DNA of 64,000 nucleotides from Macrocystis pyrifera (GCA_031763025.1 JASSKH010000026.1:1302001-1366000), one strand, 5' to 3'. Positions 24,401 through 36,987 are shown, counted from the stretch's first letter. Made by a program: numbers and translations. Notes: a model not told the origin generated them from the letters alone.

Positions 24401-27400
24401 AGCGACGGCCCAGCAAAAAACGCACAGCACACGGCACAGCTCTGCTGTAGCATGCAGCAGGAGCAGCCACACAGCTCTGCTCCAGCATGCAGCAAGAGAA
24501 GTCACACAGCTCTGCAGCAACAGCGCATATATAACACCGCCATACAATCCGAACCTCCAACCCAAGTACAACCCGCTTCTCGGTGCAGTATGAACTCGCA
24601 GCCATCACCCTGCAACAGCAGCAACGTCGGCGGCGTTGAGGGGTATCCAGCACTCGTGACTCAACCGACAGCCTCTCGTAGGAACTGGAAATGATTGACC
24701 ACAATATTTCCCCGACTATATCGAGCGCACACAGCACAACAAACACCAGCACACTGCACTGCACAACCCGGCACGTAGGCCGTAAATCCAACGCCCCACC
24801 CAACTCAAGGCCAACTAGCGGATAGTAAGCGTTCACACGATGGCGACCCACCCGGTGAACTCTGCGGTCCCAGAGACCTGACACGCTCGTCGCATGACTG
24901 CTCCCTTGTTCGGCCTGACTACCGCTCTCAACGCCGCCGGCATTGCTGCGGTTGTTGCAGGGTGATGGCTGCGAGTTCATACTATACACCGAAAAGCGGG
25001 TTGTACTTGGTTGGGTTGGGGGTTTGAATTGTATGGCGGTGCTATATATATGCGCTCCTGCTGCAGAGCTGAGGCTGCCTCTGCTGCATATGCTGCTGCA
25101 GAGCTGTGCTCGTACATGGTTGAGCCCCTCGGTTCAACAGCATTATCCTTGATATCAGGCACGCTCTTCTCGTGTCCTCGTATGGTTGAGCCCCTCCGGT
25201 GGTGTAGGTACAGTAGGGGTATGATATAGTACGTGGTACGGTACGGTACGGTGTGGCATGGTGTGTTGTGTGGCACGGTATGTTGGTATGGTATCATGGT
25301 ACGGTTTGTTTGGTGGATACTCTACATGGAAAAATCACGGTATGTGATATGGTATGTTTGTGGTATAGTATGATGGTACGGTGTGGTGGATGTATTATAT
25401 GGCTAAATAATGCCTGGTGGTGTGGTATGCCTTCAGTATATAAGGTCCGTAAGAGTCGAATACGTCGTACGAATATCATCTGTAACGACCTAATATGCCG
25501 ATCACTGGAACGTGTTCGAAAATATAAGACATGCGGACAGACGGACGGACAGACAGACAGATTTGCAATTACCGAAACAGAGACTCAGTTTTACAAACTG
25601 AGAAATTGGAGTCTTCACCTCCGAGTTTGAGTCGTGACACGTGACTGAGTCGAAATTGCGACTGTCTCATATTAATGGAGAGTGATGCAACGGTTAGACG
25701 AAGGCTGTGGTCATCTCAACAAAAGCGTTCGTTTGCTCACCGATGACGTAGTTGTCTTCGAAATAGCGCTCCTTGAAGCGCCGCACGGCGGCAGTCACTG
25801 TGGGCACCGGGCGCATAAGCCAGTTGCTGAGACTCGCGAAAGTATCCACCGACGAAATTTGTTCCAACACTTTGTTGCTAGAGTGTTGATTCACCGTCAG
25901 GATGGGAGCAAAATACTCCGAGTTGATAATCTGCGACAGGAGAAAACATCGCTGCATGGTCACACCGATTGATTGCAAACGTTATGAGAGCAAAAAAACT
26001 CCTGCACCTGCAATCGTCTCAAGTTCGCCATCGATGCACATCGCTATGCCCCGCTAGTCGGCTTGCATGAGATTCCTTGCGAAATGCGTCAAGAAAAAAA
26101 CGCACTCTTCTCACGACGTGGTCACGCCTGCCGACGCACCTTAATGAATTGCGTATTTTTCATGAACGAGCTCTTCAGATCGGCGCAGACCAGGTTGTTG
26201 TAGTTTTCGATGACATCCAAATTAGTTGGCACAAGATCGTCCTCCGAGAAACCAAAATAGTTCGTCCATCGGTCCTCGAATCGCTCCCAGCTCCAAAAGA
26301 ATCCCGGATCCAAGAAAATTTCCTCCAACGAACTCGTCCTTTCAAGTCAGCAGAAACGTGGAGGAAGTAATATACTCACATTGCATACTGCCTACGTGTG
26401 CCACAGAACTGTGGGAAATCGGTCGTGAGTTATGCCGTCGCCGAAGCAGGCATGACTTCTCCAACCTTTAGGGGGATTTTCAGCGTGAGGAGCGACATAT
26501 TTGCAAACTTCAAAATTCCTGCAATAGGTACTGCTGTATTGCTGTAAATACACTGACTATACTGGCTGCATGTTATCAACAGTATGCTTCGCAAACTGAC
26601 AAAGTAAGCAAAGTATGCACTTCAGCTTACTAGCAACGTAAATAGTCACCAGAAGTGTGGAACGGTTAAGACAGCAACGGTTTTGGCGCCTTGTACTTTC
26701 TCTTACTGTCAGATATTTAAGAGGAGCGCTTCTGCGGGACGAAGGCGCTTATCCCCCCATTGCATTCGCTCGGAGATCTAATTGAAAAAGAGCCTGGGTA
26801 GCGCGGGAACAGCCAGAAAGCCCAGAGATGGAGATAGTCTTCCACATGAACACGCCTTACGCATTCGTACACACGCCGGGTTTCTCCGACACTTTGGCAA
26901 CTAACGCAAGTTTTGTGCCTGGTATATACTACCTCATTTTTGTAGTACAGTAGTATCTATCTGGTACGTTTTTATCCGCCATTCACACACATACACACGC
27001 GAATCTGAAGTTATCGCAAATAACGACTACTGCAGTACAAACATACGGGGAGCTTCACCGAATACCGAATGCAAAACATTGGCGCATATTGAGGAACCCA
27101 ACCTGTTTTCCCTCTGAGGTTGGCAAACGAGGGAAGCAAATGTTGCAGCTTTGCCAGCTACCCTTACAGCTGCACATACGTTTTGGTGATTAACTTCCTT
27201 GGAATATTGGAGAACCAGGAGTTCAATAATAAGCACAACAGCTTGAGCTTATACTTGCAGGTCTACGAGGTGTGCGGACGTTGGTTGCTTGACCGCCGTC
27301 AAGCGTTCTTCCCTTTGGCGAAACCATAGCTATATTCCCAGCAGGCGACATTGCGATCAGCTACGGCGCTACAGCAGTTCAGGTACCATACGTATCATTT

Positions 27401-30400
27401 ATGCGAGTACATCCTTCTCAACTTCTCGGAACATGTCGGCGTCGTGCAGTGCAGGTACCATAAATTCGAAAAAAAAAAAAACAACCAATTTTGACGTTCT
27501 CCCCTCTCTTTCCCGCACAAACTCCGGCAGAACTACAAAATCTCCGTACACACCGAAAACCCCTGAAGGAGTGCCGTCTCGTTTTGGGGACAAACTACTT
27601 CAAAATGGAGTGGTTGGTCCCCAAAACGGGATTGCAGGTTTAGAAGGGTTAGGCTGTTTCCTATGCGGTTCGATTTCGAGCTTCAGATTTGTATTTTTCG
27701 ATCTCAAAAATGAATGACTCTGCTTATGCAGTCCAAACTATGCAAAATCCGACCGGAATTATTTCGATTTTGATAATCCGATGACCCAAGTCGTCGGATT
27801 TTGGGCCAAAATCCGACAACCTGGGCCATCAGATTTTCAAATCGAAAAATGGCATGCTCTTTAAATTCAAGATGTTATCCACGACAGCAAACAGCAGCAG
27901 AACGATCGATGAGTTGGATGGTGATACAGCTGTATAGCGACATTGCTTCGCGCCCGACGCGCGGACGGCGCGTCCCTCCGGGGCCAAGCTAGAGTCGGTT
28001 GGCGCGGGCTCGGGCCTAGAGACCAAGACAAGCGAACTCGGCACGCGCCCCTCCGTGGATACGTACTCGTAGACTCTACACTGCAGCTGTACAGCAGCAG
28101 CAGCAGCAGTCAGTCACAATATGAAACACAAAGTACCAAGACAGGTTGACTCTAGCGCACTCGCCACGTCTCTTCGCCGCCAGACCAGAGGCAGTCAGCG
28201 AGGGCTCGGACGCTTGGGTCCTACGCGCAGGGCAGCGCACACCAGCGCGTCTCTTCGCGGCGCTAAACCGCAATAACAGCAGTTGGTCTCGGCGTTTGCT
28301 CGAATCTCTACACGCACAATAAATCTGATTTTTCCGCATAGGAAGACTCTTTCGATTTGCCAAGTTCATATCTGAAAATGCCATCGGGTCAAAATCTGAA
28401 GCTCGAAATCGAACCGTATAGGAAACGGCCTACTCCTATGCGGTTCGATTTCGAGCTTCAGATTTGTATTTTTCGATTTCAAAATCGAATGACCCTACTT
28501 ATGCAGTCCGATTAAGCAAAATCCGACCGGAAATTTTTCGATTTGAGAATCCGATGACCCAAGTCGTCGGATTTTGGCCCAAAATCCGACGACCCTGGGT
28601 CATCAGATTTTGAGATCGAAAAATGGCATGCTCTCTAAATTCAAGATGTTATCCACGACAGCAAACAGCAGCAGAACGATCGATGAGTTGGATGGTGATA
28701 CAGCTATATAGCGACGTTGCTTCGCGCCCGACGCGCGGACGGCGCGTCCCTCCGTGGCCAGACTAGAGTCGGCTGGCGCGGGCTCGGGCCGAGAGACCAA
28801 GAGAAGAGCACTCCGCACGCGCCTCTCCGTGGATACGTACTCGTAGACTCGACTGCTGTACAGCAGCAGCAGATAGTCACAAAATCAAACACAAAATACC
28901 AAGACAGGTTGACTCTAGCGCACTCGCCACGTCTCTTCGCCACCAGACTCTAGAGGCAGTCAGGGTGGGCTCGGACGCTTGGGTCCTACGCGCAGGGCAG
29001 CGCACCCAGCGCGTCTCTTCGCGGCGCCAAATCACAATAACAGCAGTTGGTCTCGGCGTTTGCTCGAATCTCTACACGCACAATAAATCTGATTTTTCCG
29101 CATAGGAAGACCGTTTCGATTTGTCATGCTCATATCTGAAAATGCCATCGGGTCAAAATCTGAAGCTCAAAAATCGAACCGCATAGGAAACGGCCTTACA
29201 CTCGTATGATACCTGGTATGATACAATTACAAACAACCATATACTGCTGTATCGGTAAATATTCGTTGCATGTTTTGCAGACTCCGGCTGTCACCTCACC
29301 TGCCTGAGCTTCCTGAGGCGTCCCCGCCGGTACTAGCATTGCCACCGTCCTCGTCGTTCGGTCCAGGGGATTCGAAATCACTGGTCCACTGGACCAGCAG
29401 CATCCGTTCGCTCATCAAGGCGAATAGGTAGGTTGATGTCTGACGTGAGGCGTAGGGGACGTGCGTGCCAGTACATAGTACATGGCGAGTTGGCAACAAG
29501 AATGGCGTTCAGAGATGCAGCATCTCTGGTGCAGCGTGTTCTTGTTTTCCTTGTTTGTGAAGGATGAACTCCAGCAGCCAACCCTCTATAACCCACGTGT
29601 CGAGTGTGTGCGCCATTATGTACAAAAGAACTATACGACTCAGATCGGGACGGGGCTGCGGGGAAAGAAAAAAGAAAAAAAAGGAGCGATTCATCATCAG
29701 GTCTACTTTGAAACGTATTTTTCATGTGTTTTACCGGTTGGTTTGAATGACGGCAGAGTATATACCAAAAAAAAGGAAATAGGGTTTAAAAATGGAACCT
29801 GTGCAGCAGACTGAGGAACAGACATCGTTCCGCCTTGAGCTTACGGGAAACAGGAAGGCACACCGCCGCCTCGAGTGACTGGTGAGTCCAGACTCAAGAC
29901 AAAACCCTACCACTCGTGCCAATACCGTACAGCTGTTCGACACTACTATAATACTTTTGACTACTGCTGCTGTGTACTCGTAGGAGCATCACATCTGTAC
30001 GTGAGATGAAAATTCAGCACGCGACGCACTGCCTATTAATAATACTTGCTTCTCTCACCAAGCCCAGAAGCGAGTGAGCCAACGTCGTGTTTCCAGGTAT
30101 CTCGTACACAACGTACTTTGCCGTCATCGGGTTGGCAGTAGCGCTGTTGTGAAGAACGGCATACTGCTGGAACACCCGTGGGATATCCTTGTCTTCGAAG
30201 TATGAGGGATCCTCGGTCATTGGTGCAGGCGCCGAGCTGTCTAGAGACGAGCCAGTGCTCAGGTCCTGTCCCCACTGCTCGAAGTAAGCAGTCAGGCAGA
30301 GAAGCAGTGCCGCAAGGAGGATCGTCACGACGCCCATAACACCGATACCTCGCCATTTCTGCTTTGCGAGAAGACGGCATACTCGTAACCATCTGCCAAG

Positions 30401-30475
30401 GGTCGGGGGCGCCACAAGTTTCATAAGGCAATCAGCGAAACCACAGCACGTGCGGACAACGCTATGGTGTACCAA
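21479..30475 (-). CDS. GT37/xyloglucan-fucosyltransferase-like type II Golgi protein
   Basis: Seven exons (30475-30059, 29439-29300, 26338-26140, 25930-25741, 22791-22574, 22456-22262, 21739-21479) join in phase to about 539 aa. Residues about 45-66 form one membrane anchor after a basic stretch, so this is a type II Golgi protein. The lumenal part follows the plant fucosyltransferase order: KYVVYEIPGN...LAHSLLGL, STYLFALMSERMLLVQW, LEEIFLDPGFFWSWERF, NLVCADLKSS, IINSEYFAPILTVN, NWLMRPVPTVTAAVRRFKE, then VVLVVTDDEEALR, and ELQQAWLLGYGDVSIVSPAS, where the family has a late D...S.STFG motif. The usual IGxQIR motif is replaced by VIVMEMN at the exon 4/5 junction, so sugar-nucleotide binding may differ or activity may be lost. 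Acceptor sugar unknown. Intron 2 (26339-29299) and intron 4 (22792-25740) are swollen by repeats. Confidence 0.68.
23781..23992. repeat. Tandem repeat, ~80-bp unit
   Basis: Inside the intron 22792-25740. AAAGTRATCGACAGACGA and CAGAGGATCGCAAAATRAAA recur at 23783/23918 and at 23834, 23868 and 23965. Confidence 0.7.
24428..25140. repeat. Long inverted repeat (about 210-bp arms, 285-bp loop)
   Basis: The left arm, 24428-24640 (GCAGCAGGAGCAGCCACACA... to CAACGTCGGCGGCGTTGAG), is inverted at about 24932-25140. The arms hold short CAGCTCTGC/TGCAGAGCTG repeats. Open frames across the arms are artefacts of this repetition. It sits in intron 4 of the fucosyltransferase-like gene and could be a foldback element. 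Confidence 0.7.
25205..25450. repeat. Low-complexity GGTAYGGTR tract
   Basis: About 245 bp of degenerate GGTACGGT/GGTATGGT steps with no coding signal, inside the same intron. Confidence 0.7.
27578..27640. repeat. Short hairpin of the GTCCCCAAAACGGG family
   Basis: CGTTTTGGGGACAAACTAC and GGTTGGTCCCCAAAACGGG form inverted arms around about 15 bp. The same arm sequence occurs at 45639-45660, 46430-46458 and 50131-50152. Confidence 0.55.
27652..29195. mobile_element. Tandem dimer of a PIF/Harbinger-like MITE
   Basis: Two units in the same orientation, 27652-28430 and about 28433-29195, are closely similar along their length. Each unit has TIRs of about 38 bp beginning GGCYGTTTCCTATGCGGTTC and continuing into TTCGAGCTTCAGATTT. 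The pair is flanked by TTA on both sides (27649-27651 and 29196-29198), the 3-bp target duplication typical of PIF/Harbinger. Inner sequence is GC-rich and non-coding. The second unit has lost the first few bases of its left TIR at the joint. Confidence 0.75.
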
Positions 30476-30949
30476 GTGAACCAGTACTCAAAAGACGTAC
30501 CGTAGACCAGTTGCAAAACACGAAACACACCTTCGTCGTCTTCGTCGTCTTCGAGCGCTCGGGGTCCGTTCTAATGTACCCGATGTATCTCCCGTCGTCG
30601 ACGCCCGAGAGCGTCGCGACGCGCGCGGCATGAGGGATGAATTAGGCGTGGAGAATAGTAGCTGGGGAGAGACGGGTAAGTCTCTCGCCGCAAGGGAATG
30701 GGAGAAAGGAGAAATGACTCTGCCTCGGGCGAGGCAGTCTATGGAAACCTAATGTCTGGACCGGGGATCGGCATGGAAACAATGCGGAGGAATTAGCGAT
30801 TAGCAGGCTAGCGAGCTAGCGAGACGCATGAAAAAAGACCATCCGTGGAAGGCTTGTCTGATGGGGGACTGACGGTAGTGTTTTTTAGTCGTGTAGGGTG
30901 CTGTGTGCGAGGTGTGCGTCTGTGTGGGCCAGTACAGACAGGTCCAGGG
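30476..30949. promoter_or_regulatory. Head-to-head promoter region, fucosyltransferase-like / kinase fusion
   Basis: 474 bp between two divergent start codons. It contains a CTTCGTCGT trinucleotide-like run near 30535-30550 and GCTAGCGAGCTAGCGAG near 30808-30823. No TATA box seen. Confidence 0.4.
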
Positions 30950-33900
30950 ATGAGACGAACCATGACGGTGTGGCGACGTGCTCATTGGGTGGGATTCTTG
31001 GCTTTCACCGCTGGAGTAAGCGGATGGTGAGTTAAACGGGCAGGGTTGGAGTTGGGTGTAGTGTATGTCATGTAGAGGGGTTGCCATTACCGTACACCAG
31101 TAACACACAAGATAACAACATCTCCTGGGACGAGTTTCCGAGCCGAGTTTCTCAAAGGCAAGGGGGGCGCACACAACCACAATGGTGGAGTTGGAAAGAT
31201 CTCGACGAGGTATTTCCATAGACGCATCGGTCGGCGTTTGCATCTCCCCCGTTGTCGAGAAAAGCAGCTGCGAAATTCGTCAGAGGGGGTGTGCAAGGAT
31301 GCGTGCTACACCCGGTATTCTTCTAAATAATGTACGCACAGCGTAGACGCCCTGCAACGCAGGACAGCAACCATAGCTCGCCTATAGCTTAACAATCGTC
31401 CCTTGTTAACTGGGTTCAGTGCGATTCTAAGCGTCAGCCGTATTGGCACTCGCAGGAACATCGCCCTCCCCAAGATGGCGAGCACCTCATCCTCATCAGC
31501 GCATTCGCGCACTCCGATTAACACGGCCCAGATGATGCCTGGTACTCCTGCCATCGATCGAGGGCAACCTGGGCGTCATCGGTCGAGCGTCCTTCGGAAC
31601 TTGCATGGGATGGCGAGCCGTCACACGTCTCGATGTACGAGTTCATCATCGGATACCATCGGGCAGGGGGAAGTCCCGCGCAAAGATGCACCCAATGCCG
31701 ATGACGTCGAACCGGATCCCAAACCCTTCCCTAAAGTCGGAGATGTGGTTCGCTACATGGGAAAGTGGGAGAACGAAATTTCCCTCGGAGAGGTACGGCA
31801 GTGCCCAAAGCACGTTTGTGCTTTGAGATTGTTGTTCTTGCTTCGGCCTTGCCTTTGCTGTTCCAGCATTGCCTTGTCGGGCGGCATCATCTCGGATAGT
31901 GCAGTCCTGCTTGCCGGGAAGTACCATCATGCGATGCTGAGACCCTGTCCTTATCAGAAAAATAAGAGTCGTATACCTCGTGGTACCTGGTACCAGCTCG
32001 CTTATGATACTACTGCTATTAATAACAATATACCTGCTACCTGCTACCTGGTACCAGATAGCAGGTAAACAGTTATCCCATTGTGCAAGCGTTACAGCAG
32101 TCGTGGCAATATCAACAATAGCGAGCAGCGTTCTGCTCCTCATGTATCCGTCGACATGCGTAACTATCAGGTACCTGGTGGACTCTTAAGCACCTTTGTA
32201 CTTGTCTTAACATCCTTGACCAATCTAGCCCATCCCCGCACGTAGCGCACCGCAAACCACGCGTGGTTAAGTCGAGGGCAGCCCGTGTGACTGCACGTTC
32301 CCGCCTGTCCCCGGCAGGTTCGCCAGCTCCAGCGAGTAGAGGCAACGGGGGAATGGCGGGCGTACGTTCTTGGTCTGGAACCTATCGGCGATGTGAGTCT
32401 GTCCATCGCCTCTACGCTTGTTCGCTATGGATATATTTTACAAACCCCGCTCTATGTCGGTCAGAAACCTCCATCCAATCTAAAGTAGGTCGATGCCCTT
32501 TTATCTTCACTTACTCGTAGTATTTCCCATTTCTGTGAACGTGTTGGGACAAAATCCTTGCAACAAATACACCGGGTATATCGTGTACCTGGTTCCTCTC
32601 TATGTATGCACGAAATGTGCATATACTCTTGAGCCACAGTAAATATACCAAGATTTCTGAGCCCCACATACTAACCACAGCAGTGAGAAATCCGCCATGG
32701 GCTCGTGTTTTCTCAGTACACAGGCATGACATTTTTTATAGTACGCTACTTCAAAACTGCTGACTGCCGCTGCTGCAGGATCAATACGCACGCAAGAAAA
32801 ACCGAAAATCGAAGGCTGAGGACTTGACAACCTTGAGGTGAGCAGATGGGCGCATCATTAAGCAGGTCGCGTAACGGTCGCAAGGGGTACTTCATTTGGG
32901 GCTTCAACAGTTTCCAAGCTTACGTGTATTATACCAGGTACCTCCCAGGTATGTGCAGTAACTTGGTGCGATAGCGTTGAACCTGGCTTTTGGCCACGGG
33001 CTATGATTCAGGAGAGCTAAAACGAGACAACGTAACCATAACCACGACCCCCCTGGCGTCCCCTCATTGCGTGTTCTGCTCTGATTTGCCAGGCCTGTGC
33101 GTGGGTTTTACGTGAGAAGCGTCGACGGCTTCAAGGTGAGACCTCGGCATCATACACCAATATTCCAGAAATAGGCTAATGGGAAGACCATGTGTTAGCT
33201 TCTGCATTTCCTGTGTCGGCTTGCCATGATGCATGGCATGGTTATGGGCCACCAACACCAGACCACTCACTCCCGAACTTGCAGGTGATACAGAATGCTG
33301 AAACCGGGGAGCCACGCTACATCAGCGATGGTTACGAGCTCGAAGGATTCGAACTACCGGTGAGATTGCCGTTGCTTCTTTGCCGAGTATTGCAGCTGAG
33401 ACTTCGACAATAATGTTAGGAGAGGGGGGGCGGCGGCAGCGCATGGATCGCTTGCTTATATTCCTATCAATCTCGAGTAGTACGCCATGGGGCTTCCCGT
33501 AGCACCTTGCAACGGTGTTGTTGTTCAGAAACATAACGTCGGCCGTCGACGGCACCAGGTATTTGTTTAAGGACAATAACCGAAAACAGGTACCAGGTAC
33601 ATATGTTCCGCTGGGAATAATAAACAGGCACAGGCTGAAATCGAGTCAAAGCGCACCCCACGAGCCATCACAAGATCGATGGGCCAAAACACACATGATC
33701 CGTACCCGTCTCTGAAGGAAAATTACACAATAATTCACTAATACAGTTGCTGGCGGCTGTTTATACAACCCGACGTATCCAGGTTCAGTTTGGAGGACTC
33801 AAGTCCGGGTGAGATAATATATGGGTTGTGTCGGGGAGCCAAGCGGGAGCAGGGTGCCTAGGAGCAGAGTTCTGGCGACAAGCGTGTGTTTTTTACTCGG

Positions 33901-36900
33901 TTTCAGCCTATGGTTGTGTCGTACCCTATAAGAGTAGTGCAGTCGTATACCAGTTATGCCGGTATGTGATACCAGTATATAGGTTGCGTGGTTTGTACGT
34001 ACTTTTATTAATGTGTAGACGCACGTGCCCAGGTGCGGATAAATCATAAAGGTTGAACAGAGTGAAATGAAAGTGAAAGAAAAGCGCTTGGAAGAAAACG
34101 AAAGGGCAGAAGAGCCGCCGCAGCAGCAGGGAAACACAAAGCACACTATGGCCATGTGAATAAGCAACAACAACCAACCATAAACGATCGAAAGCCAGCC
34201 ATAATAGCCATATCCAGGTGTGCGTGTGTCATTATGCCTCTAACATCGGTACGATGTCCGTGCGGTCAATCGCGTGGCTCGTGGGGTGTGTTTTTTCGCT
34301 TGATTTGAGCATGTACACCTGTTATTGAGTGAAAAAACGGACCACGTATACCTGTTTCTGGTTATTGCCCTTTTTTAAGTGTGATGTACAGACCAACCAC
34401 GATAGTTTTGACCAAGCATTATAGTTTTTGGAATGATGGAGATGTCGGTAGCGTTAGCGAACGTCGAAGAAGACGACAATCCGACTGACCAAAGGTGGTC
34501 TCCGCCAGCCACCGTTTTTTTTTCACACTTCTACCACGTACGCAGTGATCTGTTTCCGCACATTCAACATTTCGTCGTGCCCTTGTTGCACTTGAAGTGA
34601 ACAGACACCTTCCCGATTGTTGCGCTTGTTTTCATCTCACAGAAAGTTGAAATAGATCCAGTCAAGTTTGCGGCTGACTTGGAGTCGTACGAAGATCTTA
34701 AGCGACGACTCGTTAAGGACACGGCCATCTTCGGTGCTGTGGGCGCCTTGGTGGCGTTTGAGGTGAGAATCGTGTGATATATAGGTACTCTAGTCGCTTT
34801 CACCAATGGTAAACTTGTGAAACTTCAGCTCGGAGGTTGGATGCTTTTGCGTTTGTTCGCAAAGAGCCGCCGATACCAAATCAACTGAACAATGCATCTT
34901 ATCGTCGTCTGTGTTAGTTATTGTGGTCACCCAATCTTGGGACAACGGCTGTTGGCACGTGTTGTGTCGTGAAGCTTGAGGAGGGTTTGCTTGCGCTTGT
35001 GCTCCGGCACTCGCTGTACTTTTGACGCTGATTCGTTGCGTGCTTGACATCTTTGCAAATGTTTATCGCCGAGCCTCATTATTTTGGGGGCAAAACACTA
35101 CTGATGTAACTACTGAACTACTGTTGCTGTGTTGATGGCCACGAACCACCGCATCCTCAACATTTAGGCCGGATAGCCACCAACCCCAGTCGGTTTGCTA
35201 CCTGTAAATACTGGGCAATATGCGCGCACGACCACCTCTCTGGCGTGATACTGTTACGATAACAATATAAGAGTCTTCCGACGGTTGTCCTGTTCCTGCC
35301 TATAGTGCACCCTTTTCCTGCCCCTGTCCACGTAAACCCCGTCTTGCCCGATAACTGATTTTGAATGGTGTCATCCTTTCAACGCAACCCGTTTTGACAG
35401 ATATTCGGGGCTGACCGCGATTGCTCGTAGCATTGGGCGCCGTCGCGTCGGTAGGCTACGTAGTTCTCTTGGAGAAAACTGCCGATGATGTGGCTAGCGG
35501 GAAGCAGGACATATTGACCAAGCTGAAAGGGGACGCTCGGTTCGCGATGCCCGTCCTGTTGATAGCTATCATAGCGCTGAAAAACTACATCACGAATCCT
35601 GACGCGGTGAAGCTGCTGAACCTTATACCGAAAGATGACTTCGCCACGGCCATGCTGGGCTTCGTGGCCCCGTCGAGACTGCCCCTTTTGTACCGCGAGG
35701 TCCGATCGTCTCTCAAGGGAGAAGAATTACTAGACATGCTCCCCGGATCGGTCGGCCAGGGGCGGCAGATTCTTCGAAGCATGCGTGATTCTGGCGCGGC
35801 GGCTACGGAATCTGAAGAAACGATTGCGTCAAGTCTCACCCGAATCATCGTGGTGTCGGGTCCCAGTTGCCTCGGGAAAACGACCCTTGTCAACAAAATT
35901 ATTGCCGAAGATGATCGCCTAGCGAAGCCTGCTTGGTGCACGACACGCCCACTTCGGAGTGCGGAGCTGGAAGGGGAGGACTTCAACTTTGTGAAGCAGG
36001 TCAAGTTCGAAGAGAGTCAGAGAAATGGCGCATTTTTAGAGACTTACCAGGACGACAGCGGCGAATCGTACGGGCTGAGGATTGAAGACGTCCTGGCAGT
36101 CGGCGAGAGGGGCAAGGTGCGTCTTCGTCGTGGCCTTTCCGCTACACATTTATGCGATGATTCCCACTCGAAATAACCCATTTTTAGACACGAAAACTGA
36201 AAATTACTGTCCTGTCAACTGTCTATTCTCGCGTGAGCGTGAGCGCGCTGTTGTACATATACATACGATAACATAATGTGCTACACGTGTGTCGTACACA
36301 AGTAGCTCTTTGCAATGCATTTCGGGTACGACTGTATAACACGCAGATCAACCCCCCCCGGGACGAATGTCAAAGCCGATTTCCCCCAACACGTGAGGGA
36401 GCACACATAACGAGAATGGTGACTTTGGAAATATCTCGTGGAGATGTTGCCATAGACCGCGCTCGACGTTTGCACTCTCCCTGTGTCGAGGGAGTGTTCT
36501 ATCTTGAGTGTTTTACCAGTATACGATAAAGTTATCACCCCCTGTATACCTCAGAAGTCTCCGGGCTGCTTCGTGTGGGCGATGGTGTCATTTTTATTTT
36601 CCTCTCCGAGTTCTGGAGCGGAGGGGGCTCACACTTTGTCCCGCCGTACACATTCTCTCTCTTCAGGTGTGCATAGTTGATGCGGCCAGGCCGTTAGTGA
36701 ACGCCTTGATGGGGGTGGCAGACGTGGCGTTGATCGGGGTATGGGTCAGCCTCGACTCAATAGAAGCGATAGAGGATCGGATACGGACAACGCTCACCAG
36801 CGGCGCAGGAGCGAAAGACTCGCCGGACTTGGATTCTGATGTACGGGGAATGGTCAGACAAGCTGTGGCCGACATCGAATTCGGCGTCATGAGCGGGTTT

Positions 36901-36987
36901 TTCGATTTTACCGTGATTAACAACAGCGACGAACAGGAGTCGATGGAGACTATTCGCAGGGCGGTCGAGTTCGCTACTACTACGTAG
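30950..36987 (+). CDS. Probable plastid membrane protein with C-terminal guanylate kinase domain
   Basis: Exons 30950-31026, 31420-31792, 32318-32392, 32779-32837, 33093-33135, 33285-33359, 34643-34762, 35401-36116 and 36667-36987 give about 619 aa. Residues 1-26 are signal-like (basic start, then WVGFLAFTAGVSG), followed by a Ser/Arg/Thr-rich stretch, as in plastid precursors. Next comes a small beta-rich region (VGDVVRYMGKWENEISLGE and GEWRAYVLGLEPIG), then IQNAETGEPRYISDGYELEG. At about 235-330 lies a basic helix plus hydrophobic spans (DLKRRLVKDTAIFGAVGALV, VALGAVASVGYVVLLEKT, MPVLLIAIIAL), reminiscent of AtpI/CGL160-type proteins. The C-terminus is a guanylate kinase: P-loop GPSCLGKT, CTTRPLRSAELEGEDFNFV for GMP, GAFLETYQDDSGESYG, VWVSLDSIEAIEDRI. 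Exon 8 needs one extra base near 35415 (CCGCG read as CCCGCG) to keep frame. Expected reaction: GMP + ATP to GDP + ADP. Confidence 0.72.
31100..31300 (+). repeat. Dispersed ~190-bp repeat, copy B
   Basis: In intron 1 of the kinase fusion gene; aligns with copies at 4735-4935 and 36300-36505, and with the inverted copy at 60905-61090. Confidence 0.55.
36300..36505 (+). repeat. Dispersed ~190-bp repeat, copy C
   Basis: In the last intron of the kinase fusion gene. Shares GGGACGA.T.TCRRAGCCGA, GGTGACTTTGGAAATATCTC and CGCTCGACGTTTG with the other copies. Confidence 0.55.

Noticed and set aside
24390-24989. 199-codon open frame on the minus strand
   Set aside because: It runs across both arms of a long inverted repeat and lacks any conserved peptide.
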